A program made the position numbers and the translations under genes. This document shows, in pieces, positions 43,253 through 56,427 of a stretch of 64,000 nt of DNA; within the stretch, counting starts at the first letter, position 1; the number at the start of each line of letters is the position of its first letter. Below the pieces are notes generated by a model that was given only the letters and a program-made list of their open reading frames with translations, did not search any database and had not been told where the DNA came from. This DNA comes from VXYL01 sp965199875 (GTDB lineage: Bacteria > Pseudomonadota > Gammaproteobacteria > Pseudomonadales > Azotimanducaceae), in NCBI GenBank assembly GCA_965199875.1, contig OZ241346.1, forward strand, positions 3,224,001-3,288,000, read 5' to 3'.

Positions 43253-43849
43253 ATGGACACTCGCTTGCACTTGATCTGCAACGGAGCGCGCCTCGACCTT
43301 GCGCCGATTCAGGGCCTGTGGACGCAAGCGCAGTACCTCCGGCTTACCGACCATTCCCGCCAGCTGCTCGAGTTCACCGATGGTCGGTTGGAGACGCTGC
43401 CGATGCCCACTCGCCGTCATCAAGCCATTTCCAGATGCCTGCTGCTGGCTTGGCTGCCGGTCGTGCAGGCGATGGGCGGCGAGCTGTTCTACGCGCCTTT
43501 GCGGCTGCGCATACGCGAAGGCAAGTTCCGCGAGCCGGACCTGCTGCTGCTGCGCGACGCCAAGGACCCGCGCAATCAAGACGACTATTGGCGCGGGGCG
43601 GACGTGGTGGCGGAGATCGTCAGCCCGGACGATCCAGAGCGCGACACCCGCGAGAAGCGCCTGGACTACGCCGAAGCGCGCATTCCCGAGTACTGGATCG
43701 TCAATCCCCTGGACGAGACGGTGACGGTGCTGTCGCTGCAAGGCGAAGCCTACGCGGAACATCGCGTCTGCCGCCGGGGCGAACGGGCGGAGTCCGCGCT
43801 GCTGGAGGGTCTTGCGGCCGACGTGACCGAGGTGTTCGACGCCGCCTAG
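43253..43849 (+). CDS. Uma2-family restriction-endonuclease-fold protein
   Basis: The 198-residue protein matches Uma2 (DUF820): LTDHSRQLLEFTDGRLETLP, the PD-(D/E)XK core REPDLLLLRDAKDPRNQDDY, then VVAEIVSPDDPERDTREKRL and YAEARIPEYWIVNPLDETV. The E-x-D-x-K-like active site (EPDLL, EIVSPD, K) is complete. An in-frame ATG at 43121, six bases after TATACT, would extend it by 44 residues if the transcript is leaderless. These genes are often abundant in cyanobacteria and some proteobacteria; role unknown. Confidence 0.8.
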   Translation: MDTRLHLICNGARLDLAPIQGLWTQAQYLRLTDHSRQLLEFTDGRLETLPMPTRRHQAISRCLLLAWLPVVQAMGGELFYAPLRLRIREGKFREPDLLLLRDAKDPRNQDDYWRGADVVAEIVSPDDPERDTREKRLDYAEARIPEYWIVNPLDETVTVLSLQGEAYAEHRVCRRGERAESALLEGLAADVTEVFDAA

Positions 43850-43883
43850 CCCACTTGACAGCGACGACCTTCACGACAGAACC

Positions 43884-47551
<3,668 letters not shown>

Positions 47552-47555
<4 letters not shown>

Positions 47556-49402
47556 CGAAAGAGATGGCGATCTGCAAGCGCTGCGCGATGCTCGCTCTGG
47601 CACTGGTCGGCATGGTGGCTGCGGCGGAGATCAAGCGCATCGAGCCGCCGAACTGGTGGGTTGGCTTCGACGATCCGTCTTTGCACCTGCTCGTCCACGG
47701 CGACGGCATCGCTGAACTGACGCCCCGCGTGGCGGCGCCCGGCATCGTGCTGCGCGAAGTGAAGCGGACCGGCAATCCGAACTACCTGTTCCTTCACCTG
47801 GACATTGGCGCCGAAGCGAAAGCCGGGGACTTCCGCATCCGCTTCGACGGAGACGGCATCCGCGAGGAAGCCACGTATCGGCTGGCCGAACGAGGGGATT
47901 CGCAGCGCACTCGCGGTTTCTCGTCGGCGGACGCGATCTACCTCATCACGCCGGATCGCTTCGCCAACGGCAATCCGAACAACGACCACGACGCAGCCTT
48001 GGGCGACACGCTGGATCGCAGCCTGCCTCTGGCTCGTCACGGCGGCGATCTGCAGGGCATCTCCGATCGACTGGACTACATTGGGCAGCTGGGCTTCACT
48101 GCCATCTGGCTGAATCCGGTGTTGGAGAACGCCATGCCGGAGTACTCCTACCACGGCTACTCCACCACGGACTTCTACCGCGTGGATCCGCGCTTCGGCA
48201 CCAACGAGGAACTTGCCGCCCTGGCGGATGCGGCCCGGCAACGGGGCATCGGCCTCATCATGGACGTGATCGTCAACCACTGCGGCCTGCACCACTGGTG
48301 GATGGACGATCTGCCGAGCGAAGACTGGATCAACCAGTGGGACGGCTACGTGGGCACCAACCACGGCAAGACCCTCAGCATCGACCCCTACGGCGCCGCG
48401 GCGGACCGCCGCGAGTTCTACGACGGCTGGTTCGTGCCAACCATGCCGGACTTGAATCAGAACCATCCGCAGATGGCGCAGTACCTCATCCAGAACGCCA
48501 TCTGGTGGATTGAAACGCTGGGCCTCGCTGGCGTGCGCATGGACACCTATCCCTACGCCGGCAAGGAGTTCATGGCCGAGTGGACCCGGCGCGTGATGGC
48601 GGAGTTTCCGAACTTCAACGTGGTGGGCGAAGAGTGGACGAACAATCCGCTCATCGCCGCCTACTGGCAGGGCGGCGCCCTGAAGCACGACGGCTACCGC
48701 TCCTGGCTGCCGAGCGTGATGGACTTCCCGTTGCAGATCGCACTGGCGCCGGCGCTCAAGGACGACGAAGCATGGAACGCCGGATTCATCACCATCTACG
48801 AGTCGCTGGCCAACGACGTTCTGTATCCGAATCCGCGCAATCTGCTCATCTTCGCCGACAACCACGACACCACCCGCGTGTTCACCCAGCTGCGCGACGA
48901 GGGCCTGTTCGAGCTGGCGATGGCCTACCTCGCCACCATGCGCGGCATCCCGCAGATCTACTACGGCACGGAAATCCTGATGACCGACGGCGGCGACCAC
49001 GGCACCATCCGCAGCGACCTTCCCGGCGGTTGGCCGGGCGACGCGGCAGACGCAGTGACGGGACGGGGCCTGTCCGAAGCCGCGTTGCGCGCCCAGGCGC
49101 TGGTGCGAACGCTCTTCAGCTGGCGCAAGACCGCCGCCGCCGTCCATCGTGGCGGGCTGACCCACTTTCGGCCCCAGGACGGCGTGTACGTCTACTTCCG
49201 CTACTTGGAGGACGACTTGGCGATGGTGGTGTTGAACAAGAACACCGACGCCTACGCCCTCGACCCCGCCCGCTTCCGCGAAGTGCTCGGCGAAACGCCC
49301 GGCATCGTCGGCACCGACGTGATCCGCGGCGGGCGCTTCGATCTGTCCAAGCCTCTCGATCTGGCACCGCGCACGGCGCTGGTGCTGGAAGTCGAGCGCT
49401 GA
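47552..49402 (+). CDS. GH13 cyclomaltodextrinase/neopullulanase-type enzyme, exported
   Basis: A 616-residue amylase-superfamily enzyme with a signal peptide (MLALALVGMVAAAEIKRIEP region). An N-terminal cyclomaltodextrinase_N domain (EPPNWWVGFDDPSLHLLVHG) precedes the catalytic barrel with region I LIMDVIVNHC, region II GVRMDTYPYAG (nucleophile Asp near 331), region III NVVGEEWTNN (acid Glu near 360) and region IV IFADNHDTTR. It should hydrolyse maltodextrins, cyclodextrins or pullulan fragments in the periplasm. TTG 47552, with GAGGAA upstream and overlapping the metH stop, is the preferred start; ATG 47564 is an alternative. Confidence 0.9.
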
Positions 49403-49412
49403 ACACTGCCCA

Positions 49413-51254
49413 ATGGCACCCGCGTTTCCACCGATTCCCTACGGCATGGCCGACTTTCGTGCCATGCGCCTCGGCGGCTATCTGTACGTCGACAAGACGC
49501 GCTTTCTGCGCGATCTGGAAGGCGAGCGCTACGCGTTCCTGCTGCGCCCGCGGCGCTTCGGCAAGACGTGCCTGCTTTCGCTCTTGGAACACTACTACGA
49601 CCGCACTCGCCAAGACGAGTTCGAGACGCTGTTCGCGGGCACGGACATCGGCCAGCATCCCACCGCCGAGCGGGGCCGGCACGTGGTGCTGCGTTTCAAC
49701 TTCTCGGCCTTCGACGACACGTTGACGACGTTGCGTGAGCGTTTCGAGGGCTATTGCCAAACGAGGCTGCGAGGCGCTTTGGAGGCGAACGCGGACCTGT
49801 TCCCAGCGCCGGTGGCGCAGCGTGTGCTGTCGGCGCCAGGCGTGGACGGCATGCTCAACGAGCTGTTCATGCATGCGGAACGCGAACGCATTCCGCTGTA
49901 CGTGCTCATCGACGAGTACGACAACTTCGCCAACACCGTGCTGGCGCACGACGGAGTGGACGCCTACCACGCCTTCACTCACGGCGGCGGCTTCCTGCGC
50001 AGCTTCTTCGCAACGCTGAAGGCGGGAACCGAATCTGCCAATTTGGAGCGCCTGTTCATCACCGGCGTCTCCCCGGTGACCATGGACGACGTGACCAGCG
50101 GCTTCAACATCGGCAGCAACTTGAGCTTCGACAAGAAGTACAACGAGCTGCTCGGGTTCACCGAGACCGAGGTGCGCGGATTGGTGGAGTTGTACGGCGA
50201 ACGGGGCGTGTTCAAGCAGGACGCGGACGCGGCGTTGGCGACGATGCGCGAGTGGTACAACGGCTATCGGTTCGCGTTGCGGGCGGAGGACGTCGTCTAC
50301 AACACGGACATGGTGCTGTACTACCTGAAACACTCGATTCCGAACGACACGGGGCCGGAGCGTCTGATCGACGACAACGTGCGCATCGACTATCAGAAAC
50401 TGCGCCACCTGCTGGTGGTGAATCGACAGGCATCGGTGCTGGCCACGCGCGCGCCATCGAACCGCGCCGAATTGCAGGACGCCAGCGAGTTGCGCGACGC
50501 GAGAGAGCTGGCCTTGAACGGCAACTTCGACCTGCTGCGCCACGTCGCCGCGCACGGAGAAGTGGACTCCGAGCTCAGCCCCAGCTTTCCCGTGCAGCAG
50601 TTGGGCCAGCGCGAGAACTTCCTCACCCTGCTGCACTGCCTCGGCCTGCTCTCCATTCGCGGCGTGGCGGCCGGGCACACGCGGCTGGGCATTCCGAACC
50701 AGACTGTTCGGCGGCTGCTGTACGGCTACCTGCGCGACGCCTACCGCGATGCCGAGGTGTTTTCGGTGGACTTGCTCGCCTTCGAGCAGTTGACCTGGGC
50801 AATGGCCCGGGACGGCAGCTGGCGGCCGGCGGTGGAGTTCCTGGCCGACGCGCTGCGGCGGCAGACCAGCGTACGCGACTACGTGGACGGCGAACGGCTG
50901 CTGCAAGGATTCCTGGCTGCGTACCTCGGCGCGGCCGGATGCTTCGTGTTCCACACCGAAGCGGAGCTCGGCAAGGGCTACGCGGACATGCTGCTGACCC
51001 CCTTGACCGCCAAGCACCCGGCGCTGCGCCACGGCTACGTGCTGGAGATCAAGTACCTGCGACGGGATTCCAAGGGCGAAGCGGGCGTTCAGGGGGCGAT
51101 GGACAGGGCAAGGCGACAGCTATCCCGCTACCTGGCGGACGAACGCCTGCCACGAGAACATCCTGAGGTGGCGTTCACCGGCGTGGCGCTGGTATTCCGC
51201 GGCTGGGAACTGGCAGCTTGCGAGGCGATTGACGCAGTGCCGAAGGCAAGTTGA
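49413..51254 (+). CDS. AAA-ATPase-like protein with PD-(D/E)XK C-terminus
   Basis: The 613-residue protein starts with the AAA_ATPase_like (DUF1703-linked) pattern: IPYGMADFRAMRLGGYLYVD, Walker A RPRRFGKTCLLSLLEHYYD (GKT near residue 50), Walker B VLIDEYDNFAN near 164 and ITGVSPVTMDDVTSGFN. The C-terminal nuclease-like domain has FVFHTEAELGKGYADMLL and VLEIKYLRR, compatible with a D...ExK site. This family is common in Bacteroidetes and is often mobile; the function is unproven. It is 10 bases after the GH13 gene but is probably not functionally linked to it. Confidence 0.85.
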   Translation: MAPAFPPIPYGMADFRAMRLGGYLYVDKTRFLRDLEGERYAFLLRPRRFGKTCLLSLLEHYYDRTRQDEFETLFAGTDIGQHPTAERGRHVVLRFNFSAFDDTLTTLRERFEGYCQTRLRGALEANADLFPAPVAQRVLSAPGVDGMLNELFMHAERERIPLYVLIDEYDNFANTVLAHDGVDAYHAFTHGGGFLRSFFATLKAGTESANLERLFITGVSPVTMDDVTSGFNIGSNLSFDKKYNELLGFTETEVRGLVELYGERGVFKQDADAALATMREWYNGYRFALRAEDVVYNTDMVLYYLKHSIPNDTGPERLIDDNVRIDYQKLRHLLVVNRQASVLATRAPSNRAELQDASELRDARELALNGNFDLLRHVAAHGEVDSELSPSFPVQQLGQRENFLTLLHCLGLLSIRGVAAGHTRLGIPNQTVRRLLYGYLRDAYRDAEVFSVDLLAFEQLTWAMARDGSWRPAVEFLADALRRQTSVRDYVDGERLLQGFLAAYLGAAGCFVFHTEAELGKGYADMLLTPLTAKHPALRHGYVLEIKYLRRDSKGEAGVQGAMDRARRQLSRYLADERLPREHPEVAFTGVALVFRGWELAACEAIDAVPKAS

Positions 51255-51521
51255 CCAGCGAGTTCGAACCGGTCACGCCATGCCTACATCGATGAGCTAC
51301 GCCACCGGCTTGCCGGGTTTTGCCGGCTTGACCAACGGCCCTTCCCGGCAGTGCCGTTTCCTGAGGCTGCTCGGCCTTGCCGGCCCCTCCGTCCCCGATG
51401 GAGCCGGGTGGCCCCAAGGGCACCTTCTGTGACAACGGGCGCCCGGGCGCAACGGGCGTAGCACTACGAAGTGCCGTCGCGTAACGTGGTCCCGAGCGCT
51501 GGATTAGGTTAGGAGAAAAAG

Positions 51522-52526
51522 GTGGCCGTTTGGCTTATCAGGGCGGGTCGCCACGGCGAGTACGAAGGGATGTCGATCGAACACGGCGTTACCGCCATCG
51601 GCTTCGGCTTGGCGCGGAGCATGGACGAGTTCGAAACCAGAGACGCTTTGCGAACCGAAACCGAGTTGCCGGAAACGAGCGCCAATCAACTGTGGCGCTT
51701 CCGCCACGAATTGCAGCGCGACGATATGGTGGTGCTACCGCGCAAGCATACGCGGGCGGTAGCGGTTGGCCGCGTGGCTGGAGATTACGCCTACCGCCCA
51801 GAGTTGAGCACGGAAGCGCCGCACACACGCGCCGTCCGATGGTGCGCCACCGACGTGCCGCGCTCGGACTTCGACCAAGATCTGCTCAACTCCTTCGGCG
51901 CACTTGCCACGGTCTCCCAGCCGCAAGCACAGAACGCCGAAGAGCGGATCGAAGCAGTGGTGCGGGCGTACCTGGGGCAAGCCGACCCGGACCCGACCGA
52001 CCGTGCCGAAGAGATTCCCGATGTCGATCCGAACGGCGAGCTGGACTTGGATCAGGAGATCAAGGACCGCATCGTCGCGCGGCTCAAGCAGAGATTCGCC
52101 GGAGTGCGCTTGGAACACTTGGTCGCCAGCATCCTGCGAGCCTCGGATTACGAGGCCATGGAAACGACCGCCGGGCCGGACGGCGGTGTCGACATTGTCG
52201 CTGGCAGAGGCGAGTTGGGGTTCGGTCAGCCACGGCTTTGCGTTCAAGTGAAAGCGCGCCGCGGGCCGGTGGGCTTGGCCGAATACGACCGCTTGATGGG
52301 CAATCTTGACACGTTTCGCGCCGAGCACGGCTTGCTCGTCAGTTTGGGTGGCTTCACCAAGCCCGTGCGCGACCGGAACGCACAGTCGTTTTTCCAAATC
52401 CGCCTGTGGGGGCCGGACGAACTGGCGCAGCGGCTGCTCGAAACCTACGAGGCCCTCCCCGTGGATATCCGCACGGATGTGCCGCTACGCGACCGAAAAG
52501 TACTTGAGGAGGCAAGCGCCGCATGA
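51522..52526 (+). CDS. Mrr-type restriction endonuclease
   Basis: The 334-residue protein has a C-terminal Mrr-like PD-(D/E)XK nuclease: HLVASILRASDYEAMETTAG, GPDGGVDIVAGRG (D of the site near residue 222) and CVQVKARRG (QxK near 239). The N-terminal part (AVWLIRAGRHGEYEGMSIEH, VLPRKHTRAVAVGRVAGDYA) matches the sensor-like domain of larger Mrr proteins. Such enzymes cleave modified DNA. The start is GTG 51522 after GGAG. It stands among accessory genes near the remnant at 52725. Confidence 0.82.
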   Translation: MAVWLIRAGRHGEYEGMSIEHGVTAIGFGLARSMDEFETRDALRTETELPETSANQLWRFRHELQRDDMVVLPRKHTRAVAVGRVAGDYAYRPELSTEAPHTRAVRWCATDVPRSDFDQDLLNSFGALATVSQPQAQNAEERIEAVVRAYLGQADPDPTDRAEEIPDVDPNGELDLDQEIKDRIVARLKQRFAGVRLEHLVASILRASDYEAMETTAGPDGGVDIVAGRGELGFGQPRLCVQVKARRGPVGLAEYDRLMGNLDTFRAEHGLLVSLGGFTKPVRDRNAQSFFQIRLWGPDELAQRLLETYEALPVDIRTDVPLRDRKVLEEASAA

Positions 52527-52724
52527 ACAGCACACATGGCGGCGCCTCGCAACGCAGGGGCCGGCGGCGACTTGGCGGTCACGCCACCACCGGGCGACTG
52601 ATCTGGCCGGGCCCCACCTAGCCCAAGGCACCTTCCTCTGTTTGTTCTGTTGTGCATGGCATGCACCACAGCCGTCCTAACGTCGGCCACCTACCAGCCC
52701 CATGAAGAAGGGGTAGGCGGCAAC

Positions 52725-53279
52725 ATGCAAACGGCGCTATTCGAGAATTGGCTGCTGGTACGAACTGGATTGTCAGTGCGTGCAATTAGGAGCTATGTGA
52801 GCAACTGCAAGAGACTCGAGCGGTACGAAGGCGACTTGGACGCGCACTTCGACAGCGACGGCATGGCGAGCCTGCTTGCGCGGTTGTCCTACAGCACGTT
52901 CGACGAACGCCGCGGCGTATGGCCCCGGCACTCTGTGCCGATCAGCGGCGACCTTCGAAACGGTACGGCCACGCTCAAGAGCAGTGCTACCCTTTACAGG
53001 GACTTCCTACAAAGACAGAGGAGAGCCGACACGGTTGGCATACGGCAGCCGAAAATGGCATCCAACGAAGCTCGCCAAGCACATAGGAACGTGCGCAAGT
53101 ATCTGATTTTACCGATTCACAAAAAGGACAGATCGCCTAAAGCAGTTGTGGGGTCTCAGCGCACCGGACATCATGGTACGCAACGAAAGACGAGCGATTC
53201 AGGAAGCCGTGAACTGGGCTGCCGATGCGCTTTTCGACGACAACCACGGCGGCTTGGAGAGAGTCGGAGCACTGACTGA
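52725..53279 (+). pseudogene. Broken gene next to the Mrr endonuclease
   Basis: From ATG 52725 the first ~100 residues look like a real protein (FENWLLVRTGLSVRAIRSYV, HFDSDGMASLLARLSYSTFD, HSVPISGDLRNGTATLKSS, LYRDFLQ). After that the frame loses coding character and reads basic, low-complexity sequence to 53279. Two other frames contain protein-like pieces downstream (LAYGSRKWHPTKLAKHIGTC, then a stop at 53104). A C-terminal part lost to frameshifts is likely. The family is not recognised; HNH or restriction-linked proteins sometimes have a similar N-terminus. Confidence 0.5.
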
Positions 53280-53313
53280 GCTGGTTCTGGCAACGCACGG
53301 TCAGAAGCACTAG
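53173..53313 (+). CDS. Small open frame overlapping the broken gene
   Basis: ATG 53173 opens 46 residues (RAIQEAVNWAADALFDDNHG, ending LATHGQKH) with good GC3. Upstream of it in the same frame lies FTKRTDRLKQLWGLSAPD, so it may be the displaced C-terminus of the gene at 52725 rather than an independent gene. Confidence 0.4.
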   Translation: MVRNERRAIQEAVNWAADALFDDNHGGLERVGALTELVLATHGQKH

Positions 53314-53361
53314 CTAGCTAGGCCTAGATCGTGGATGAGTCGGCGTCCGGCACGAGGCACT

Positions 53362-56300
53362 TCAAAACGAATAGCTGCCCCCCAAGTAGAACCCCCGTCC
53401 GAAGTTCTGGATGTATCCCGTCAGATAGTCCTCCCCCCAGTAGCTGCGGTTCGGTTCGTCCGTTAGGTTGTAGCCTTGCAGCATCAGCTCGATGCCGTTG
53501 TGGAACTTGTAGGAGACTTGCGCGTCCACCTTCGTCTCTGCGGCGAACAAGGTGTTCTTGGCGAAGGCGACGCCGAAGTTGCTTACCTTGTCGCTTTGGT
53601 GGTTGACGGCTAGGCGGGCCTCGAAGCCGCCCCTCTCGTAGAACAGCGTCAGGTTGCCCGAGCGGTCGGCGACGCCTGGGTAGGGGAAGCTGGCGGTGGG
53701 GGCGTTGGAGAAGGGGTTGTCGACGACGATCTTGCTGTCCACGAAGGCGAGGCTGGCGTTGAAGCCGAGGCCAGCCAGCCAAGGCTGGTCGAACCAGGCG
53801 TCCAAGGTTTGCGTCCAGGTGAACTCGATGCCGCGGATGTAGCCGCCTTCCTTGTTGTTGATGGCGAAGGTGTAGGCGCCGTTGCGTACCTCCACGGGGG
53901 TGACGACGCGGCCGCCGGTTTCTTCGTCGGTCACCACCGCCTCGTAGGTTTCCGGCACGACGAAGCCGTTGGCGCGGAAGTCGAAGTTCTCGATGGTGAG
54001 GTCCTGGATGAACGACTTGATGTCCTTGTGGTAGATGGCGACGGCAACCATGCCGCTGTCGCCGAAGTAGCGCTCGAAGGAGAAGTCCACCTGCACCGCC
54101 TCGAAGGGGCGCAGGAAGGGCGAGTTGGTGTTGGCGAAGTTGAAGGTGACGTAGCCCTGGTCGGCGGTGGATTCGTCGATGCTGTTGCCGCCGCCGCCGT
54201 CCACCGGCTGGTCGCTGGAGAGGCGGTCGATGGGCGGGCGGGAGATCACCTTGGCGGCGCCGAAGCGCAGGTAGGTGTCGGCGGCAAGCTCGAAGTTCAA
54301 GTTCAGCGACGGCAGCGACTTCGTGTACTGCTCGCCGAAGCGGGCGTAGGCGAAGTTGCCGCGGCATACGCCGTCGCCATCGCAGATCTCCGCCGGGTTC
54401 AAGGACGGGTCGCCGAAGACGTCGTAGATGCCGACGGACGACTGGTCCGTATCCACCACCCGCACGCCGACGTTTCCGGTGAGCAAACGGTCCGCAAGCG
54501 TCGTCTCGATGCTCGCTTCCAAGTAGTAGGCCAGCACTTCCTCGGAGACGTCGCCGCGCTGCCGCACGCTCCACTCGGAGCGGTTGTTGCGGCCCCAGCG
54601 GGCGATGGCTTGGATGGAACGGGGCAGCGGCCGGCCGTTGCCGCCGAGCTGGTCCGCGTCGCATTCGTACACGGCTTGCGGGTCGCATTGCAGCACCAGA
54701 TTCTGCTCCGCCGCCTGGCGCAGGATGGCCTCCGCATCGAAGGAGATGAAGCACGGATAGTGCGAATAGTCGCCGCCCCAGCACGCCACGTCGCCGGTGG
54801 CTTCGCTGATCGGCATGTCGATGTCGTGAACGTAGCCCGAGCCTGGGCCGTACTGGAAGACCCGTCGCCCGTAGCGGTAGTCGCGTTCGGACTGGCGAAT
54901 GCCGGCGCGCAGAGTCGTCAGCGGGCCGGAATCCACATCCATGTCGAAGTCGAGCTTCGCCGCGGCCACTTCGTCGTCGGCAAGGCGCGGATAGAGGCCG
55001 TACTGGGTCATGCGCAGCGTGGCGAAGTCGTCGTAGCGCTCGTGGAAGGCCATGTTGGGAAGCCGCTTGCCGTCGCTTTGCCAGTTCACCTGGCCGTTCA
55101 CGCGGGTGTAGCCGCTGCGGTTGCACACGGCGTCGTCGTCCGTGCAGCGGCGGTAGAGATTGGCGTAGTGGAAGCCGTCCGCCTCGAAGCCGGACGACTC
55201 GGAACGCGAGACATCGAGGGCCAGCGACCAGGTGTCTTCGCTCCATGCGACGTTCAAGCCGCCGGAAAACACCTCGTCGTCGTCGCTGGTGTCTCCGGAC
55301 ACCACGAAGATGTTGGTGCCGTCGTAGAACTGCCCGCCCACCGCATAGTTGACGCCGCGCAGCCGCGGGTTGGCGATGGCGTAGTTGTGCGAGCCTTGCA
55401 GCGAAAGCCCATCCCGGGACGTGTCCGTGCGGAAGTCGGTGCGGAACAGGTCCGCCTGGATGCTCAGCCGATCCGCGGGTTCGATCTGCAAGGACGCCAG
55501 GTAGGCGTCGCGTTCCTCCAAGCCGCCGATCTGGAAGATCTGGATGGTTTGCGGCACGTACACGTCCACGTCCGCTGGCGGAAAGACGTTGCGCGCCTGG
55601 CCGGGCGTGTCGCCGTGGTACTGCACCGTGGCGTTCGGCTGCGAAAGACGCGCGTAGCCGAGCGACAACCCTGCCCTTTCGTCGAACAGCTTCTCCTGAT
55701 AGGAGAGCGTCAGCCGATAGCCGCCCTCGTCGGCGCCATGGACATCGCCGGCGCGGTCGTTGTAGGTGCGCCGAGCGTTGACGGCCACCTTGCGCCGCTC
55801 GCGCATGTCCAAGGGGTTGACGATGTCCAGATCGATGCTGCCGGCCACGCCGCCTTCGATCTGCGATGCCTTCGGGGTCTTGTTGATGGTCACCCGGCTG
55901 ATGAGTTCCGAAGGGTACTGGTTGAACTCGATGGTGCGGCGCAGATTCGGCGAGACCTGCTCGCGGCCCTTCATCGTGGCGAAGACGAACTCGTCGCCAA
56001 GGCCGCGAATCTGAATGTCCGACGCCTGGCCGCCGGAGCGGGTGGTGGTGAGTCCGGCGACGCGAGACAGGCTGTCGGCAATCGAGAAGTCCGGCAGGCC
56101 ACCGATGTCCTCGGCGGTGATCACCTCGACGATGGAGTCGGCCTCGCGCTTGGCGCGGATGGAACTCAAGAGCGAGATGCGGTAGCCGGTGACGACGATC
56201 CGTTCGTCGAAGCCCTCCTCCGGCGGCGTTGCCTCCTCGGCATCGGCTTCGTCTTCGGCCTGGGCATGGGCGGCGTGGGCAAGCAGCGCCGCAAGCGCCA

Positions 56301-56427
56301 GCGTCGCCACGGCGAGGAGTCGCGGCGACGAGCGACGGGCAGCGCCGCGAAAGCGCCAAGGCGAGCCGTGGGCCATCGACACCGCCAGCGGGGCCAACTT
56401 CGGGAGGTCTCGGAGCGTCGCGTTCAT
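53362..56427 (-). CDS. TonB-dependent receptor, likely for maltodextrin
   Basis: A 1021-residue outer-membrane receptor. It has an extended Arg-rich N-terminus followed by a signal-type helix (LLAVATLALAALLAHAAHA), the plug domain with ERIVVTGYRISLLSSIRAKR, VEVITAEDIGGLPDFSIADS and VTINKTPKASQIEGGVAGSI, and a C-terminal beta-barrel ending GSYSF. The pattern fits the TonB-Xanth-Caul type receptors used for polysaccharide fragments. Its ATG overlaps the stop of the pullulanase gene (ATGA), so they are co-translated, implying that it imports the pullulanase products. Confidence 0.9.
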   Translation of the reverse strand: MNATLRDLPKLAPLAVSMAHGSPWRFRGAARRSSPRLLAVATLALAALLAHAAHAQAEDEADAEEATPPEEGFDERIVVTGYRISLLSSIRAKREADSIVEVITAEDIGGLPDFSIADSLSRVAGLTTTRSGGQASDIQIRGLGDEFVFATMKGREQVSPNLRRTIEFNQYPSELISRVTINKTPKASQIEGGVAGSIDLDIVNPLDMRERRKVAVNARRTYNDRAGDVHGADEGGYRLTLSYQEKLFDERAGLSLGYARLSQPNATVQYHGDTPGQARNVFPPADVDVYVPQTIQIFQIGGLEERDAYLASLQIEPADRLSIQADLFRTDFRTDTSRDGLSLQGSHNYAIANPRLRGVNYAVGGQFYDGTNIFVVSGDTSDDDEVFSGGLNVAWSEDTWSLALDVSRSESSGFEADGFHYANLYRRCTDDDAVCNRSGYTRVNGQVNWQSDGKRLPNMAFHERYDDFATLRMTQYGLYPRLADDEVAAAKLDFDMDVDSGPLTTLRAGIRQSERDYRYGRRVFQYGPGSGYVHDIDMPISEATGDVACWGGDYSHYPCFISFDAEAILRQAAEQNLVLQCDPQAVYECDADQLGGNGRPLPRSIQAIARWGRNNRSEWSVRQRGDVSEEVLAYYLEASIETTLADRLLTGNVGVRVVDTDQSSVGIYDVFGDPSLNPAEICDGDGVCRGNFAYARFGEQYTKSLPSLNLNFELAADTYLRFGAAKVISRPPIDRLSSDQPVDGGGGNSIDESTADQGYVTFNFANTNSPFLRPFEAVQVDFSFERYFGDSGMVAVAIYHKDIKSFIQDLTIENFDFRANGFVVPETYEAVVTDEETGGRVVTPVEVRNGAYTFAINNKEGGYIRGIEFTWTQTLDAWFDQPWLAGLGFNASLAFVDSKIVVDNPFSNAPTASFPYPGVADRSGNLTLFYERGGFEARLAVNHQSDKVSNFGVAFAKNTLFAAETKVDAQVSYKFHNGIELMLQGYNLTDEPNRSYWGEDYLTGYIQNFGRGFYLGGSYSF

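Noticed and set aside
37454..43849. A 2.1 kilo-residue open frame on the plus strand opposite the SNF2 gene
   Set aside because: It is the high-GC3 shadow of the SNF2 and GST genes: composition is Arg/His/Ala-rich with no domain. Only its last 200 residues (Uma2) are real.
51255..51521. Possible small gene or repeat array before the Mrr gene
   Set aside because: Short GGGCGCCCGGGCG repeats and an open frame of 67 residues without coding character; no spacers, so not a CRISPR.
52523..52620. 32-residue open frame overlapping the Mrr stop (ATGA)
   Set aside because: Arg/Gly-rich, no ribosome site and no conserved pattern; the overlap is probably chance.
53104..53106. A third TGA flanked by open frame (LAKHIGTCASI-TGA-FYRFTKR)
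   Set aside because: No redox Cys context and the surrounding gene is already frameshifted; selenocysteine is unlikely.
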